A stretch of 64,000 bases of DNA from Pseudomonadota bacterium. Its GTDB lineage: Bacteria; Desulfobacterota; Desulfobulbia; Desulfobulbales; JAHJIY01. The position numbers and the translations under genes are program-made. Within the stretch, counting starts at the first letter, position 1; each line of letters opens with the position of its first letter. Where the stretch lies: assembly GCA_018823175.1 (NCBI GenBank), contig JAHJIY010000065.1, positions 1 to 64,000 on the forward strand. The letters run 5' to 3'. Below the pieces are notes generated by a model. The model made no database searches, was not told the origin of the DNA, and saw nothing but the letters and a program-made list of their open reading frames with translations. Below, in pieces: positions 43,809 through 53,964 of the stretch.

Positions 43809-45179
43809 ATGGAACCGTTAGAAGGTATTGAAAAAAACAAGGGTAAAACCCCTTTTATCGTTTTGCTGATCCCATTTGCCATCCTTCTGGTGGCGGGGGC
43901 AATGCTCCTGAAATTATATGAGCGGGAGCGCCCTCAGCTGTCGATATTAAATGATTTATCAAAAGTGGGAATGCAGGAAGAAGTGCAGATGGTCCTGACT
44001 GACGCCAAAAGTGGTTTGCGGCGGGTCGAGGTTTATATGCTTCAGGGAAATAAAAGGGTTAAAGTTCATGAAAATGAGTTTGCCGGTATGGGATTTATGG
44101 GTAATTCCGGCCCGGAACGGGTCGAGGAATCCTTTGTCCTTGATGGCCGTTCTTTGAAATTTGAGGATGGCGAGGCCACCCTGGAAGTGGATGTTCGCGA
44201 TTATTCCTGGTGGGGTTTCATGCAGGGGAATCTCGCTGTTTTGACATATCCGGTACTCCTGGATACTAACCCTCCCCGGGTCGCAATTATTGATTATCCT
44301 CGCTACATAATACCGGGTGGCGCAGGGATTGTTACCTATCGGCTTGATGAGCCGGTGGCGGAGCACGGGGTCAGGGTCAACGGGTATTATCACCCCGGGT
44401 TTCCCTTGCCTCAGCATGGGGAGGACGTTTACGGCGCGATGCTGGCCGTGGTCTATGATACTGAAACACTTGATGTGGTGCAGGTGGAAGCCAAGGACCA
44501 GGCTGGCAACCTCGGGGTTAAACCTTTTGCCATGATTTTGCGCCGGGCCAAGATTAATACCGATCGGATAAATGTGAGCGATAATTTTTTAAATCTTAAA
44601 ATGCCGGAATTCGCGCAGCATTATCCTGACCTGGTTACCGGAGATTTACTGGCCCAATATCTGGTGGTGAACAATACAATCAGGCAGGAGAATAATAAGA
44701 AAATCAGGGAAGCATGCAGTAAGTCGAATCCGGAGCGCCTGTGGAGCGGGCGTTTTAAGCGGATGGAGAGAAGCAGCCGCCGGGCCGGATTTGCCGAATA
44801 CCGCACCTATTACTATAATGGCAAAGAGGTTGATAAGCAGGTCCATCTGGGGATTGATCTGGCCTCGACCCAGCATGCGTCTGTCCAGGCGGCTAATCGC
44901 GGGCAGGTTGTTTTTGCCGATTATCTGGGGATCTATGGCAATGTTATTATTATTGATCATGGGCAGGGGGTCTTCACTCTATATTCACATTTAAGTCGGA
45001 TTGATGTGGCGGTCGGCGACATGGTTGAACAGGATGCGGGGATTGGTTTGAGCGGGGCCAGCGGGATGGCCGGAGGCGATCATCTGCATTTTAGTGTGCT
45101 GATTAATGGTATCTTTGTTAATCCTCTTGAATGGTGGGACGCGCAGTGGCTCAAGATCAACATCGTAAATTTTCTGTAA
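43809..45179 (+). CDS. Membrane-anchored M23 (LytM-type) metallopeptidase
   Basis: The 456-residue protein has one N-terminal transmembrane helix (about 15-36), a periplasmic region of beta-sandwich-like segments (about 45-250), and a C-terminal M23 domain (about 335-450). The latter has HLGIDLAS (His and Asp zinc ligands), GNVIIIDHGQG, FTLYSHLS and GDHLHFSV, so the zinc site is intact. Such enzymes cut peptidoglycan cross-links or activate amidases. The start has GAGG upstream (aaagaggtgttggc). It lies 72 bp before mutL, same strand. Confidence 0.9.
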   Translation: MEPLEGIEKNKGKTPFIVLLIPFAILLVAGAMLLKLYERERPQLSILNDLSKVGMQEEVQMVLTDAKSGLRRVEVYMLQGNKRVKVHENEFAGMGFMGNSGPERVEESFVLDGRSLKFEDGEATLEVDVRDYSWWGFMQGNLAVLTYPVLLDTNPPRVAIIDYPRYIIPGGAGIVTYRLDEPVAEHGVRVNGYYHPGFPLPQHGEDVYGAMLAVVYDTETLDVVQVEAKDQAGNLGVKPFAMILRRAKINTDRINVSDNFLNLKMPEFAQHYPDLVTGDLLAQYLVVNNTIRQENNKKIREACSKSNPERLWSGRFKRMERSSRRAGFAEYRTYYYNGKEVDKQVHLGIDLASTQHASVQAANRGQVVFADYLGIYGNVIIIDHGQGVFTLYSHLSRIDVAVGDMVEQDAGIGLSGASGMAGGDHLHFSVLINGIFVNPLEWWDAQWLKINIVNFL

Positions 45180-45251
45180 ATATATTGGGTCGGTAAAATC
45201 AGGCTGATGTTTTAACCCGGCACAATAAGCAACCTTCAAAAGTCCAGGCCT

Positions 45252-47159
45252 TTGTCTAGAATCAAGATTCTTTCCGAAAATTTGGCCAACCAGATTGCTG
45301 CCGGTGAGGTGGTCGAACGACCAGCTTCCGTGGTCAAGGAGTTAATGGAAAACTCCATTGATGCCGGGTCTGCCAATCTTGCGATTCAAGTGGAGAGAGG
45401 CGGCACCGGGCTGATCAGGATCATTGATGACGGCCTCGGCATGGACCAGGATGATCTTCTGCTGTGTCTTGAACGTCATGCCACCAGTAAGCTCAGTAGT
45501 GTTGAGCAGCTCAATTCGATAAACACCCTGGGGTTTCGCGGCGAGGCGATCCCCAGTATTGCCTCGGTTTCAAAACTGACGATTACCTCCCGCCCGGTTG
45601 ACGCGTTATTGGGTAGTAGACTGGAAGCGCGGTTTGGGCGGGTGATGAAAGTTCATGAGATGGGATGCCGTCAGGGGACGGTGATCGAGGTGCGTGATCT
45701 GTTCGGAAACGTCCCGGCCCGCAAGAAATTTCTCAAGACCACTCAGACCGAGTTGGCCCATATTGAAGAGGCGGTCAGAAATTATGGGCTGGCCTATCAT
45801 GAGCTCGGAGTCAGCTATACGGTGGACGGCAAGGAATTGTTTAACCTGCCGGCCGGGACCGGTGACCGGCAAAGTCGGATCAGACATCTTTTATACCGCA
45901 ATCAGGATGTGTCGTTGCTCCCTGTCTCCTTGTTGCCGGAATCATCAGAGGCCGGAATTGAAATCTCAGGTTATCTGGTGCCGCCGGATTATCCGGTTGG
46001 CGCTGCCGCCCGGATTAGAATTTTTGTTAATGGCCGGTCGGTAAAAGATCGGATGGTTGCCCATGCCATTAGCGAGGGGGCGCAGAGCTTTTTAATGAAA
46101 GGTCGGCGGCCGTCGGGTGTTTTGTTCATCAAGATTGATCCTGAGTCGATTGACGTCAATGTCCATCCCACAAAACAGGAAGTCAGGTTCCGCCAGGGCA
46201 ATGTTGTGCATCAAATGGTCGTGCTGGCCGTAAGTCGGGCGATCAATGGTTACCAGCAAACCTTGAAAAAATCCCTGTTTGCCAATAGAGCTGACGAAAA
46301 CCAGGAATTGGATAATGTGCCGCCCGCGGTGAGGAAAAGTACGGTTGTGCCGGGATCTTTGCCTTTTGTTGCTCCGGAAGATGGTCCATTTCCCAAAAAA
46401 AATGTTTCTCTGCCTCAGAAGTTTACTTTTTATGATAACATAATAAAAGAATCCGCTCCAGGAGTTGTGGCGCAAGATCTACCGAGCACAAATTTACCTA
46501 GTTCTCATGGTTTGACCTTTTCCGAGCCGCAGCCCAACATCCGGCCCACTGATTCCTGTCAGGTAACGGAATACGGTTCTTTGCGGCTAATCGGTCAACT
46601 GGCCAATGCCTATATCCTCTGTGAATCCGATGATGGGCTGGTGGTCATTGACCAGCATGCCGCGCAGGAGCGGTTGATTTTTGAAAGACTGAAAAAACAG
46701 TTTAATTCCGGCAAGGTTGTCAGACAAGTCTTGCTGTTCCCCGAGGTTATGGAGTTTGGGCCGGCGGAAGCGGAGCTGCTGGTTGATTATCAAGACGATA
46801 TTGTTCGTCTGGGGATTGATCTTGAGGAATTTGGCGGGGCAAGTTTTGTGGTGAAGGCGGTGCCGGCCGTCATGGCCCATCTGCCGACCGCCGAGATCGT
46901 GCTGGGGGTGATTTCCCAATTCGGTCAGTTTGCCGGTGGGCGAGACCAGGAGACGACGGGAAAAAGGGTTGACGGTATTCTGGCGAACATGGCCTGCAAG
47001 GCCTCAATTAAGGCGGGGCATGATCTTTTGCCGGAGGAGATGGAGTCGCTGTTGCGTCAGATGCTGGAGGCGGATGTCTTTTCTCACTGTCCCCACGGCC
47101 GGCCGGTGGTGAAGAGTTTTTCCGCCGACGAGATTAAAAGATGGTTTAAGCGCACGTAA
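45252..47159 (+). CDS. mutL: DNA mismatch repair protein MutL
   Basis: The 635-residue protein joins MutS-recognised mismatches to downstream repair. The N-terminal GHKL ATPase has LANQIAAGEVVERPASVVKEL, DDGLGMDQDDL, RHATSKL, GFRGEAIPSIASVS and VDVNVHPTKQEVRF. The C-terminal dimerisation domain holds DQHAAQER and a CPHGRP motif; an endonuclease-type DQHAX2EX4E metal motif is suggested by DQHAAQERLIFE, as in organisms without MutH. The start is a TTG, which gives the conserved first residues (SRIKILSENLANQIAAG); no ATG fits. Confidence 0.96.
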   Translation: MSRIKILSENLANQIAAGEVVERPASVVKELMENSIDAGSANLAIQVERGGTGLIRIIDDGLGMDQDDLLLCLERHATSKLSSVEQLNSINTLGFRGEAIPSIASVSKLTITSRPVDALLGSRLEARFGRVMKVHEMGCRQGTVIEVRDLFGNVPARKKFLKTTQTELAHIEEAVRNYGLAYHELGVSYTVDGKELFNLPAGTGDRQSRIRHLLYRNQDVSLLPVSLLPESSEAGIEISGYLVPPDYPVGAAARIRIFVNGRSVKDRMVAHAISEGAQSFLMKGRRPSGVLFIKIDPESIDVNVHPTKQEVRFRQGNVVHQMVVLAVSRAINGYQQTLKKSLFANRADENQELDNVPPAVRKSTVVPGSLPFVAPEDGPFPKKNVSLPQKFTFYDNIIKESAPGVVAQDLPSTNLPSSHGLTFSEPQPNIRPTDSCQVTEYGSLRLIGQLANAYILCESDDGLVVIDQHAAQERLIFERLKKQFNSGKVVRQVLLFPEVMEFGPAEAELLVDYQDDIVRLGIDLEEFGGASFVVKAVPAVMAHLPTAEIVLGVISQFGQFAGGRDQETTGKRVDGILANMACKASIKAGHDLLPEEMESLLRQMLEADVFSHCPHGRPVVKSFSADEIKRWFKRT

Positions 47160-47173
47160 TCAAGGGAGGTCAT

Positions 47174-49360
47174 ATGTCTCAACCATCCGGGTTGTATATT
47201 CAACTTTTCAGTGTCCACGGTCTGATCAGGGGGGTATCGCCGGAGTTGGGACGTGATGCCGATACCGGAGGCCAGGTCCAGTATGTTCTGGAGCTGGCCA
47301 GGGCGCTGGCTGAGCGGCCAGAGGTTGCGCAGGTCGATCTGGTTACCCGGTTGATTTCTGATAAAGCCTTATCCAAGGATTATGCCAGGGTAATTGAACC
47401 TTTGTCCGATAAGGCCCGGATCGTGCGAATCCAATGCGGCGGTCGCCGGTACATCCGGAAAGAATTGCTGTGGCCTCACCTCGATGAGTTTGTCGACAAG
47501 AATTTGAAGTTTATCAAGTCCTCCGGTCGAGTTCCAGATATCTTTCACGGTCACTATGCGGATGGGGGATATGTGGCCCGTGAGCTGGCCAGCATCTTCG
47601 GCAGCCCTTTCATCTTTACCGGTCATTCCATGGGCCGTCACAAGAAAGACAAGTTGTTGCAGGAAGGGGCGACCAGCGAGGAGATTAATCGCCGTTATCA
47701 TATCGATTATCGCATTGAGGTGGAAGAGCGGGTGATCCGGGCTACGGAACAGATTATCACCAGCACCACCCATGAGATCGAGCAGCAGTACGGGCTGTAT
47801 CGTAACTTTGAGGCGGGGCGCTATGCGGTAATCCCCCCCGGTGTCGATGTCGATGTCTTTTATCCATACTATAATTGTCAGCTTGACCCTGATGTCGCGG
47901 ATGAGGCCTCAAAACAGGCCCGCATGCTTTTGTTAAATGAGCTGCATCGCTTCTGGGTCTCTCCGCAAAAACCTTTTATTCTCGCGCTTTGCCGCCCGGA
48001 TCAGCGAAAGAATATTTCCGGTCTGATTACCGCCTACGGCGAGAACAAAAACCTGCAGGCCATCGCCAATCTTGCGATATTTGCCGGGATCAGAAAAAAC
48101 ATCAGTGAGATGGAGGAAAATGAACGAAATGTTCTGACCGAAATGCTTCTTCTGATGGACCGTTATGATCTGTACGGCAAGCTGGCTATCCCGAAAAAAC
48201 ATGACTTTTCCCTTGAAGTTCCGGAATTGTATCGGTTATGCGCCGACAGTCACGGGGTCTTTGTTAATCCTGCCCTGCTGGAACCTTTTGGTCTGACCCT
48301 GATCGAAGCCGCAGCGGCTGGTCTGCCGATAATTGCGACCAAGGAAGGCGGCCCGTCTGATATTATCGGCAATTGTGAAAATGGGACCTTGATTGATCCG
48401 ACCAACAGCGATGAAATTGGCGAGGCCTGTATCAAGATCCTGGTTGATCGGGAGCTGTGGGAATTTTATTCGCATAATGGCATTAACGGGGTTCGGGAAC
48501 ATTATTCCTGGGAGTCGCACTGCGCCAGAACCATTGAGCTGATCCGAAAGGTGCAGGATGAAATGCCGCAGGCAAAGTCGGTATCTGAGCCGCCTCGCGT
48601 ATCTATTGGTCGACGTTTGACCACGGTTAAGCGGTTGTTGATTACCGATATCGATAATACGCTGGTCGGGGATGATGACTCTCTGGCCCAGTTGCTGGAT
48701 ATTCTGGCGCGGAACAAGGATAATATCGGCTGGGGAGTAGCTACCGGGCGTTGCCTGGAGCGGGTCTTGGATGCTTTGGCGGAATATGGCGTGCCGGCGC
48801 CTGATATTATTATCTCGTCGGTGGGGACGGAGATCTATTACGGGGCCGATTTTACGCCGGATAAAGGCTGGCAGCAGCATCTTGCCTATCAGTGGAAGCC
48901 GGAGATTATCAGGGAAGAGCTGCAAAAACTCGAGAAAATGGGGATTGTCAATGCCCAGGATGATGAGGATCAGCGACCCTTCAAGGTGAGTTACTATCTG
49001 GAAGATGACCCGGAACTTCTGAGCAAGGTTCATCAGGCTCTGCAGGCTAGAAAAATAAGATATAATCTGGAGTTTTCCAACAGCCAGTTTCTGGATATTC
49101 TGCCTTATCGGGCCTCCAAGGGCAAGGCGGTGCGATATCTGAGTTATAAATGGGGAATCCCCCTGCCTGAAATTATGGTCTGCGGTGATTCCGGAAATGA
49201 TAAAGAAATGCTCAAAGGTGATACCTGCGGATTAGTCGTGGGTAACTACAGTAAAGAGCTTGAGTCCCTCAAGGGATTACGGCGCATGTATTTCAGCGGC
49301 GAGGAATATGCGGCCGGGATTATCGACGGGATCAGCCATTACAGGTTTACAGAGGTATAG
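47174..49360 (+). CDS. Sucrose-phosphate synthase with HAD (phosphatase-like) domain
   Basis: The 728-residue protein makes sucrose-6-phosphate from NDP-glucose and fructose-6-phosphate. The N-terminal glycosyltransferase family 4 part (1-460) has LGRDADTGGQVQYVLELARAL, FTGHSMGRHKKDKLL, IPPGVDVDVFYPYY, and EPFGLTLIEAAAAGLPIIATKEGGP. From about 485 to 720 is an HAD-IIB domain with LLITDIDNTLVGDDDS, giving nucleophile Asp and general Asp, and CGDSGNDKEML, so it might also carry sucrose-phosphate phosphatase activity. A GGGAGG site precedes the ATG, and sucrose synthase starts 5 bp after the stop. Confidence 0.92.
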   Translation: MSQPSGLYIQLFSVHGLIRGVSPELGRDADTGGQVQYVLELARALAERPEVAQVDLVTRLISDKALSKDYARVIEPLSDKARIVRIQCGGRRYIRKELLWPHLDEFVDKNLKFIKSSGRVPDIFHGHYADGGYVARELASIFGSPFIFTGHSMGRHKKDKLLQEGATSEEINRRYHIDYRIEVEERVIRATEQIITSTTHEIEQQYGLYRNFEAGRYAVIPPGVDVDVFYPYYNCQLDPDVADEASKQARMLLLNELHRFWVSPQKPFILALCRPDQRKNISGLITAYGENKNLQAIANLAIFAGIRKNISEMEENERNVLTEMLLLMDRYDLYGKLAIPKKHDFSLEVPELYRLCADSHGVFVNPALLEPFGLTLIEAAAAGLPIIATKEGGPSDIIGNCENGTLIDPTNSDEIGEACIKILVDRELWEFYSHNGINGVREHYSWESHCARTIELIRKVQDEMPQAKSVSEPPRVSIGRRLTTVKRLLITDIDNTLVGDDDSLAQLLDILARNKDNIGWGVATGRCLERVLDALAEYGVPAPDIIISSVGTEIYYGADFTPDKGWQQHLAYQWKPEIIREELQKLEKMGIVNAQDDEDQRPFKVSYYLEDDPELLSKVHQALQARKIRYNLEFSNSQFLDILPYRASKGKAVRYLSYKWGIPLPEIMVCGDSGNDKEMLKGDTCGLVVGNYSKELESLKGLRRMYFSGEEYAAGIIDGISHYRFTEV

Positions 49361-49365
49361 GGTTT

Positions 49366-51765
49366 ATGGGCAAGACGTTACTCAGTTTTATTGAGGAGCC
49401 GGAAATATTTTTTCTACAGAAGTTTTTTTCAATGCTGGTTGCCTCGGAGCATCAGATAATTCTCCGTAACGATATTCTGCTGTCTTTTCAAGAGTTTATC
49501 GCTAACGAGGGTGAAGGTTTATCTTTGAAGAGCTCCTGGCGCTTTTTGCGAAAGGTGCAGGAAATTATCCATCATAGCGGCGAAAAGCTGATCATGGTCT
49601 ATCGTCATCGGCGGGCCAATTGCCGGATTTATGCCCTGACCGGCAAAGATGCCGAACTTGAGATGCTTTCAATCAGAGAGTTTCTGGTACTCAAAGAGAG
49701 TTTGATCAAACCGGAACTCTCTTTTTCGAATCGGACCATGGAATTGAACCTGGCCCCTTTTTATGATTATGGCCCTAATCTTAAGGACCCGCAGACCATC
49801 GGCAACGGGATCACTCATTTGAACCGTTATATGTCGACTAATCTGGCGCTGCAGCCGGAAAAGTGGAATCGGACCCTTTACGAATTTCTGAAGCTGCATA
49901 ATCTGCATGGCGTCCACCTTTTGCTGGATGGGGAGATGATTAGAGATACCTCGGAGCTGGAATCCGGTCTCGAAGACGCGATGGATTTTCTCGAGCGGTG
50001 TGATTGTGGTGAGGATAGCGAAAGGATTAAGGCTAAACTCCGGACCTTTGGTTTTCTGGATGGATGGGGTGACTCTCTGCCCCGGATCATGGAGACTTTT
50101 CACCTGTTGCAAGATACCCTGGAGCAACCAAATGAGGATACGCTGGAGGAATTTTTGACCCGGATCCCGATGGTTTCCAAGGTGACGATGATTTCCCCCC
50201 ATGGCTGGTTCGGACAGGATAATGTCCTGGGGCGACCGGACACCGGTGGCCAGGTGGTCTATGTTCTTGATCAGGCCCGGGCCATGGAAAAATATCTGAC
50301 CGAGGATTTACGGAAGTCAGGGCTCCTGATCGAACCGAAGATCTTGATTGTTACCCGCCTGATCCCTGAAAACGAGGGGACCAGGTCGGATCAGCGTCTG
50401 GAAAAGGTTTATGGTACTCGTAACGTCTGGATCCTGCGCGTTCCTTTTTTTGATGCGGAAGGGAAGATTATGCCGCAATGGATCTCAAGGTTCCGGGTCT
50501 GGCCTTATCTCGATCAGTTTGCCGTTGACGTGGAAAGGGAGATCAAGGCGGAATTCCAGGGTCGCCCCGACCTGATTATCGGCAACTATTCTGACGGGAA
50601 TCTGGTTGCCACTCAGCTTTCTAAAAGCATGGGCGTAATTCAATGCAATATCGCCCATGCCTTGGAAAAATCCAAGTACCTGTTCAGTGATCTTTACTGG
50701 GACAATTTTGAGGATGAATATCATTTTTCCGTCCAGTTTATGGCCGACTTGATTGCGATGAATCTGGCCAATTTCATTATAAGCAGTACCGGACAGGAGA
50801 TTATCGGCACTGACGAGTCAATTGGTCAGTATGAATCATATCAGTTTTTCACCATGCCCGGTCTGATGCACGTCATTAGCGGGATTAACCTTTTTCATCC
50901 GCGGTTTAACGTGATTCCGCCCGGCGTGAATAATGATGTGTTCTTTCCATATCATCAAGAGAAGAGACGACAATCGCGGCAACAGGTTGCGGAATTGTCC
51001 CGGCTTATTTTTGAGCAGGAAGATGATGATTGCCTTGGCAAGTTGGAAAATCCCCAATTGCCGCCAATTTTTTCCATTGCCCGTCTGGATCGGATAAAAA
51101 ATATTACCGGTTTGGTCGAGGCCTATGGCAAGGACGAAAAACTGCGCAGTCAGGCTAACCTGATGATTATCGCCAGTGTTCTAGATCCTGCCAGGTCTAA
51201 GGACTCGGAGGAGGCTAGTGAGATCGTCAAGATGCACGACTTGATCAAGGAATATAAATTGGCCGGTCATATCCGGTGGATCGGCAGGATTCTTGCCACC
51301 GAGGACACCGGTGAGGTCTACCGGATAATGGCGGAACGGGGCGGTGTTTTTGTGCAGCCCGCTCTTTTTGAGGCCTTTGGTTTGACCATTTTAGAGGCCA
51401 TGCATTCCGGTCTGCCGGTTTTTGCCACCCAATTTGGCGGGCCGCTTGAGATTATTGAGCATAACAAGAGCGGATTTTTAATTAACCCGACCGATCAACT
51501 GGCGATGACCGCCAGAATCAGTGATTTTTTTAACCATTGTGCCGGGGATAAAGAGTACTGGTCCCATTATTCGCAAAAAGGACTGGGGCGGGCGACAACC
51601 TACTTTACCTGGAATCTGCATTGCCAGAAATTGACCATGTTGACCAAGGTTTACGGATTTTGGCGTTATTCCATTTCCTATGAGGCCAAATCCCGTTTGG
51701 CCCAGTACTGTCAGCTTTTGTATAATCTATTCTTCCGGGAGAGGGCGAAGAAGATTAAAAATTAA
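49366..51765 (+). CDS. Sucrose synthase
   Basis: The 799-residue GT4 enzyme reversibly joins NDP-glucose and fructose to sucrose, or cleaves sucrose to NDP-glucose. It has the long SuSy N-terminal regulatory part (1-270), then SPHGWFGQDNVLGRPDTGGQVVYVLDQARAME, IGNYSDGNLVATQLSKSMGVIQCNIAHALEKSKY, FNVIPPGVNNDVFFPYH and FVQPALFEAFGLTILEAMHSGLPVFATQFGGPLEII. Length and motifs are full. It lies between sucrose-phosphate synthase and fructokinase in one operon; together they can cycle sucrose to NDP-glucose and fructose-6-phosphate. Confidence 0.93.
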   Translation: MGKTLLSFIEEPEIFFLQKFFSMLVASEHQIILRNDILLSFQEFIANEGEGLSLKSSWRFLRKVQEIIHHSGEKLIMVYRHRRANCRIYALTGKDAELEMLSIREFLVLKESLIKPELSFSNRTMELNLAPFYDYGPNLKDPQTIGNGITHLNRYMSTNLALQPEKWNRTLYEFLKLHNLHGVHLLLDGEMIRDTSELESGLEDAMDFLERCDCGEDSERIKAKLRTFGFLDGWGDSLPRIMETFHLLQDTLEQPNEDTLEEFLTRIPMVSKVTMISPHGWFGQDNVLGRPDTGGQVVYVLDQARAMEKYLTEDLRKSGLLIEPKILIVTRLIPENEGTRSDQRLEKVYGTRNVWILRVPFFDAEGKIMPQWISRFRVWPYLDQFAVDVEREIKAEFQGRPDLIIGNYSDGNLVATQLSKSMGVIQCNIAHALEKSKYLFSDLYWDNFEDEYHFSVQFMADLIAMNLANFIISSTGQEIIGTDESIGQYESYQFFTMPGLMHVISGINLFHPRFNVIPPGVNNDVFFPYHQEKRRQSRQQVAELSRLIFEQEDDDCLGKLENPQLPPIFSIARLDRIKNITGLVEAYGKDEKLRSQANLMIIASVLDPARSKDSEEASEIVKMHDLIKEYKLAGHIRWIGRILATEDTGEVYRIMAERGGVFVQPALFEAFGLTILEAMHSGLPVFATQFGGPLEIIEHNKSGFLINPTDQLAMTARISDFFNHCAGDKEYWSHYSQKGLGRATTYFTWNLHCQKLTMLTKVYGFWRYSISYEAKSRLAQYCQLLYNLFFRERAKKIKN

Positions 51766-51808
51766 TTTTTCTGGTCTTTATTGGTTGAGGATGGAAAGGA
51801 GGATTGGC

Positions 51809-52660
51809 TTGATTGTTTCGATCGGAGAGGTGGTGTGGGATATCTTTGCCGACCGGCAGGTACTGGGGGGGGCACCGGTTAATGTGGCCTATCATCTTTG
51901 TTCTATGGGGATGGATGTGGGGGTGATTACCGGGGTCGGTTCTGATCGGCTTGGCGAAGCTGCCCTCGATAAATTAACGGAACTTGGTCTGCCGTTGGCC
52001 GGGGTCCAGCAGAATGATCTGCCGACCGGCCGGGTCAAGATTACGGTTGGTCCCAACCATGAACCGGATTTTGAGATTGTGGCCCCGGCTGCCTGGGATG
52101 ATATCAGACTAGCCCCGGCTTTAGAGTACCTGGATAATCGTCCCTTTGATTTAGTGTTCGGCACCTTGGCCCAGCGGGACGAGCGGAGCCGTCAAACAAT
52201 TCGTGCCTTGTGGGCCAAGGCCGGGAGATGTTTTTACGATGTCAATTTGCGGCCGCTTTTTACGACCAAAGAACTGGTTGTTGATTCTTTAGGTGCCGCC
52301 GATCTGGTCAAGCTCAATGGTGATGAATTGCTGATTGTTGGCCGGTGGCTCAATCTGGATGTTCAGGACAAAAAGAAAGTTGCCAAGGAGCTGATCGTTC
52401 GGTATAACATTTCGGTCGTGGTTGTGACCGAAGGGGTAGCTGGGGCCTGGCTGATGGCCGGGGATGAATATTTTCATGACCGCGGAGAACCGGTGACCGT
52501 AGCCGATACGGTGGGCGCCGGGGATTCTTTTTTTGCGGCTCTTCTTTATGGCTATATAAACCATTTCCCTTGGCCTGATAATTTGACCAGGGCCAATCGG
52601 CGGGGAGGTTATGTCGCTTCCCAGCCTGGCGCTACGCCGTCCATGCCTGAAAATATTTAA
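51809..52660 (+). CDS. PfkB-family fructokinase
   Basis: The 283-residue sugar kinase has VSIGEVVWDIFADRQVLGGAPVNVAYHL at the start, the middle motif FYDVNLRPLFT and the end signature DTVGAGDSFFAALLYGYI with the catalytic Asp. It most likely phosphorylates fructose set free by sucrose synthase. I choose TTG 51809: it gives the usual N-terminus (IVSIGE) and has a perfect AAGGAGG site 7 bases upstream, while ATG 51791 would put that site inside the coding region. The last gene of the sucrose operon, followed by purC after 45 bp. Confidence 0.9.
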   Translation: MIVSIGEVVWDIFADRQVLGGAPVNVAYHLCSMGMDVGVITGVGSDRLGEAALDKLTELGLPLAGVQQNDLPTGRVKITVGPNHEPDFEIVAPAAWDDIRLAPALEYLDNRPFDLVFGTLAQRDERSRQTIRALWAKAGRCFYDVNLRPLFTTKELVVDSLGAADLVKLNGDELLIVGRWLNLDVQDKKKVAKELIVRYNISVVVVTEGVAGAWLMAGDEYFHDRGEPVTVADTVGAGDSFFAALLYGYINHFPWPDNLTRANRRGGYVASQPGATPSMPENI

Positions 52661-52705
52661 TAAAATTAATTAGATAAGCCAATTATTTTTTTATGAGGAT
52701 GTAAG

Positions 52706-53593
52706 ATGTCTAATTCCGTTACCGAGACCAACTTTGAGAATTTAAAGCTGATTCATCGCGGTAAGGTCCGTGATCTGTATGAGGTGGAAGATAAACTTCT
52801 GATCGTGGCCAGCGATCGGATTTCAGCCTTTGATGTGGTGATGGGCGAGCCGATCCCGAACAAGGGCAAGGTGCTGACCGAGCTTTCTCTTTTCTGGTTT
52901 GATCTCCTGAAGGATATCGTCCCGAACCATTTAATCACCTCTGAGGTTGATGAGTTTCCGGCGGTATGTGCCCCGTATAAAGAAGAGTTGCGGGGCCGCA
53001 GCATGCTGGTAAAAAAAGCAAAACCTCTGCCGGTTGAATGTATTGTCCGGGGTTATATTTCAGGTTCTTTCTGGAGTGCTTATCTGAAAGATACGACCGT
53101 TTGCGGGTTTAATCTGCCGGCTGGCCTGCGGGAATCGGAGAAGTTGCCCCAGGTATTGTTCACCCCGTCGACCAAGGCTGATCAGGGACTGCATGACGAG
53201 AATATCTCCCTGGCCCGAATGGCCGAGCTGGTCGGTCAGGATGAGGCTCGCCAGATCGCTGATATCTGCATCCGGATCTATCAAACGGCCTCCGATTACG
53301 CCAGGGCAAAGGGGATTATTATTGCCGATACCAAGTTCGAGCTGGGTTGGTTTGCAGGGAAATTGATCCTGATTGACGAGGTTCTGACCCCTGATTCTTC
53401 GCGCTTCTGGCCGGCAGATCAATATAAGCCGGGTGGAGGGCAACCCAGTTTTGACAAACAGTTTTTGCGGGACTATCTCTCTTCCCTGGATTGGGATAAA
53501 ACTCCGCCGGCGCCGCCTTTGCCGGCCGAAATCCTGGAGAAGACCGGGGCCAGGTATCTGGAAGCATTGCAACGGATCACCGGCGCTGCTTGA
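52706..53593 (+). CDS. purC: SAICAR synthase
   Basis: The 295-residue enzyme joins aspartate to CAIR in purine synthesis. It begins with [31 protein letters not shown], then [59 protein letters not shown] and [13 protein letters not shown]. It is the long (yeast- or purC type 2-like) length. GAGGATGTAAG precedes the ATG. It stands just after the sucrose operon, probably independently controlled. Other purine genes are at 35969. Confidence 0.97.
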   Translation: MSNSVTETNFENLKLIHRGKVRDLYEVEDKLLIVASDRISAFDVVMGEPIPNKGKVLTELSLFWFDLLKDIVPNHLITSEVDEFPAVCAPYKEELRGRSMLVKKAKPLPVECIVRGYISGSFWSAYLKDTTVCGFNLPAGLRESEKLPQVLFTPSTKADQGLHDENISLARMAELVGQDEARQIADICIRIYQTASDYARAKGIIIADTKFELGWFAGKLILIDEVLTPDSSRFWPADQYKPGGGQPSFDKQFLRDYLSSLDWDKTPPAPPLPAEILEKTGARYLEALQRITGAA

Positions 53594-53614
53594 TCAATTT
53601 AAATATTTCATGCC

Positions 53615-53899
53615 ATGAACAAGTGTTTTTCTTGCGGAAATGAAGTGGGAACCGGCAAGCCGGGGCGGGGTGATACCTGCCCGACCTGCGATGCCGATCT
53701 GCGGGTTTGTCGTAACTGCAAATTTTTTGAGCAGGCGGTTTACAATGAATGCGCTGAACCACAGGCCGAGCGGGTAGTTGATAAGGAGCGGGCCAATTTT
53801 TGCGATTATTTTGTTTTTGGCGGTGAAGGTCAACGCGCCGCGGCCAGTCAGCAGGATGAGGCGTTAAAAAAGTTGAATGCACTTTTTGGCGGATCGTGA
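53615..53899 (+). CDS. Conserved zinc-ribbon-like small protein
   Basis: The 94-residue protein has CFSCGN at the start, CPTCD, CRNC and later Cys residues in NECAEP and FCDYF. The CxxC pairs suggest a zinc or Fe-S site. The consensus 'kC..Cg.......R...C..C...l..C.nC..y......C' is familiar from small proteins in this group, but I know no established function. It starts 21 bp after purC, same strand. Confidence 0.7.
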   Translation: MNKCFSCGNEVGTGKPGRGDTCPTCDADLRVCRNCKFFEQAVYNECAEPQAERVVDKERANFCDYFVFGGEGQRAAASQQDEALKKLNALFGGS

Positions 53900-53964
53900 T
53901 TTGTTTGTGCCGCCTGAGTTGTATTTCCCTGGAAAAGGGGAGTTATTTTTCTTAAGGCCTGGGG

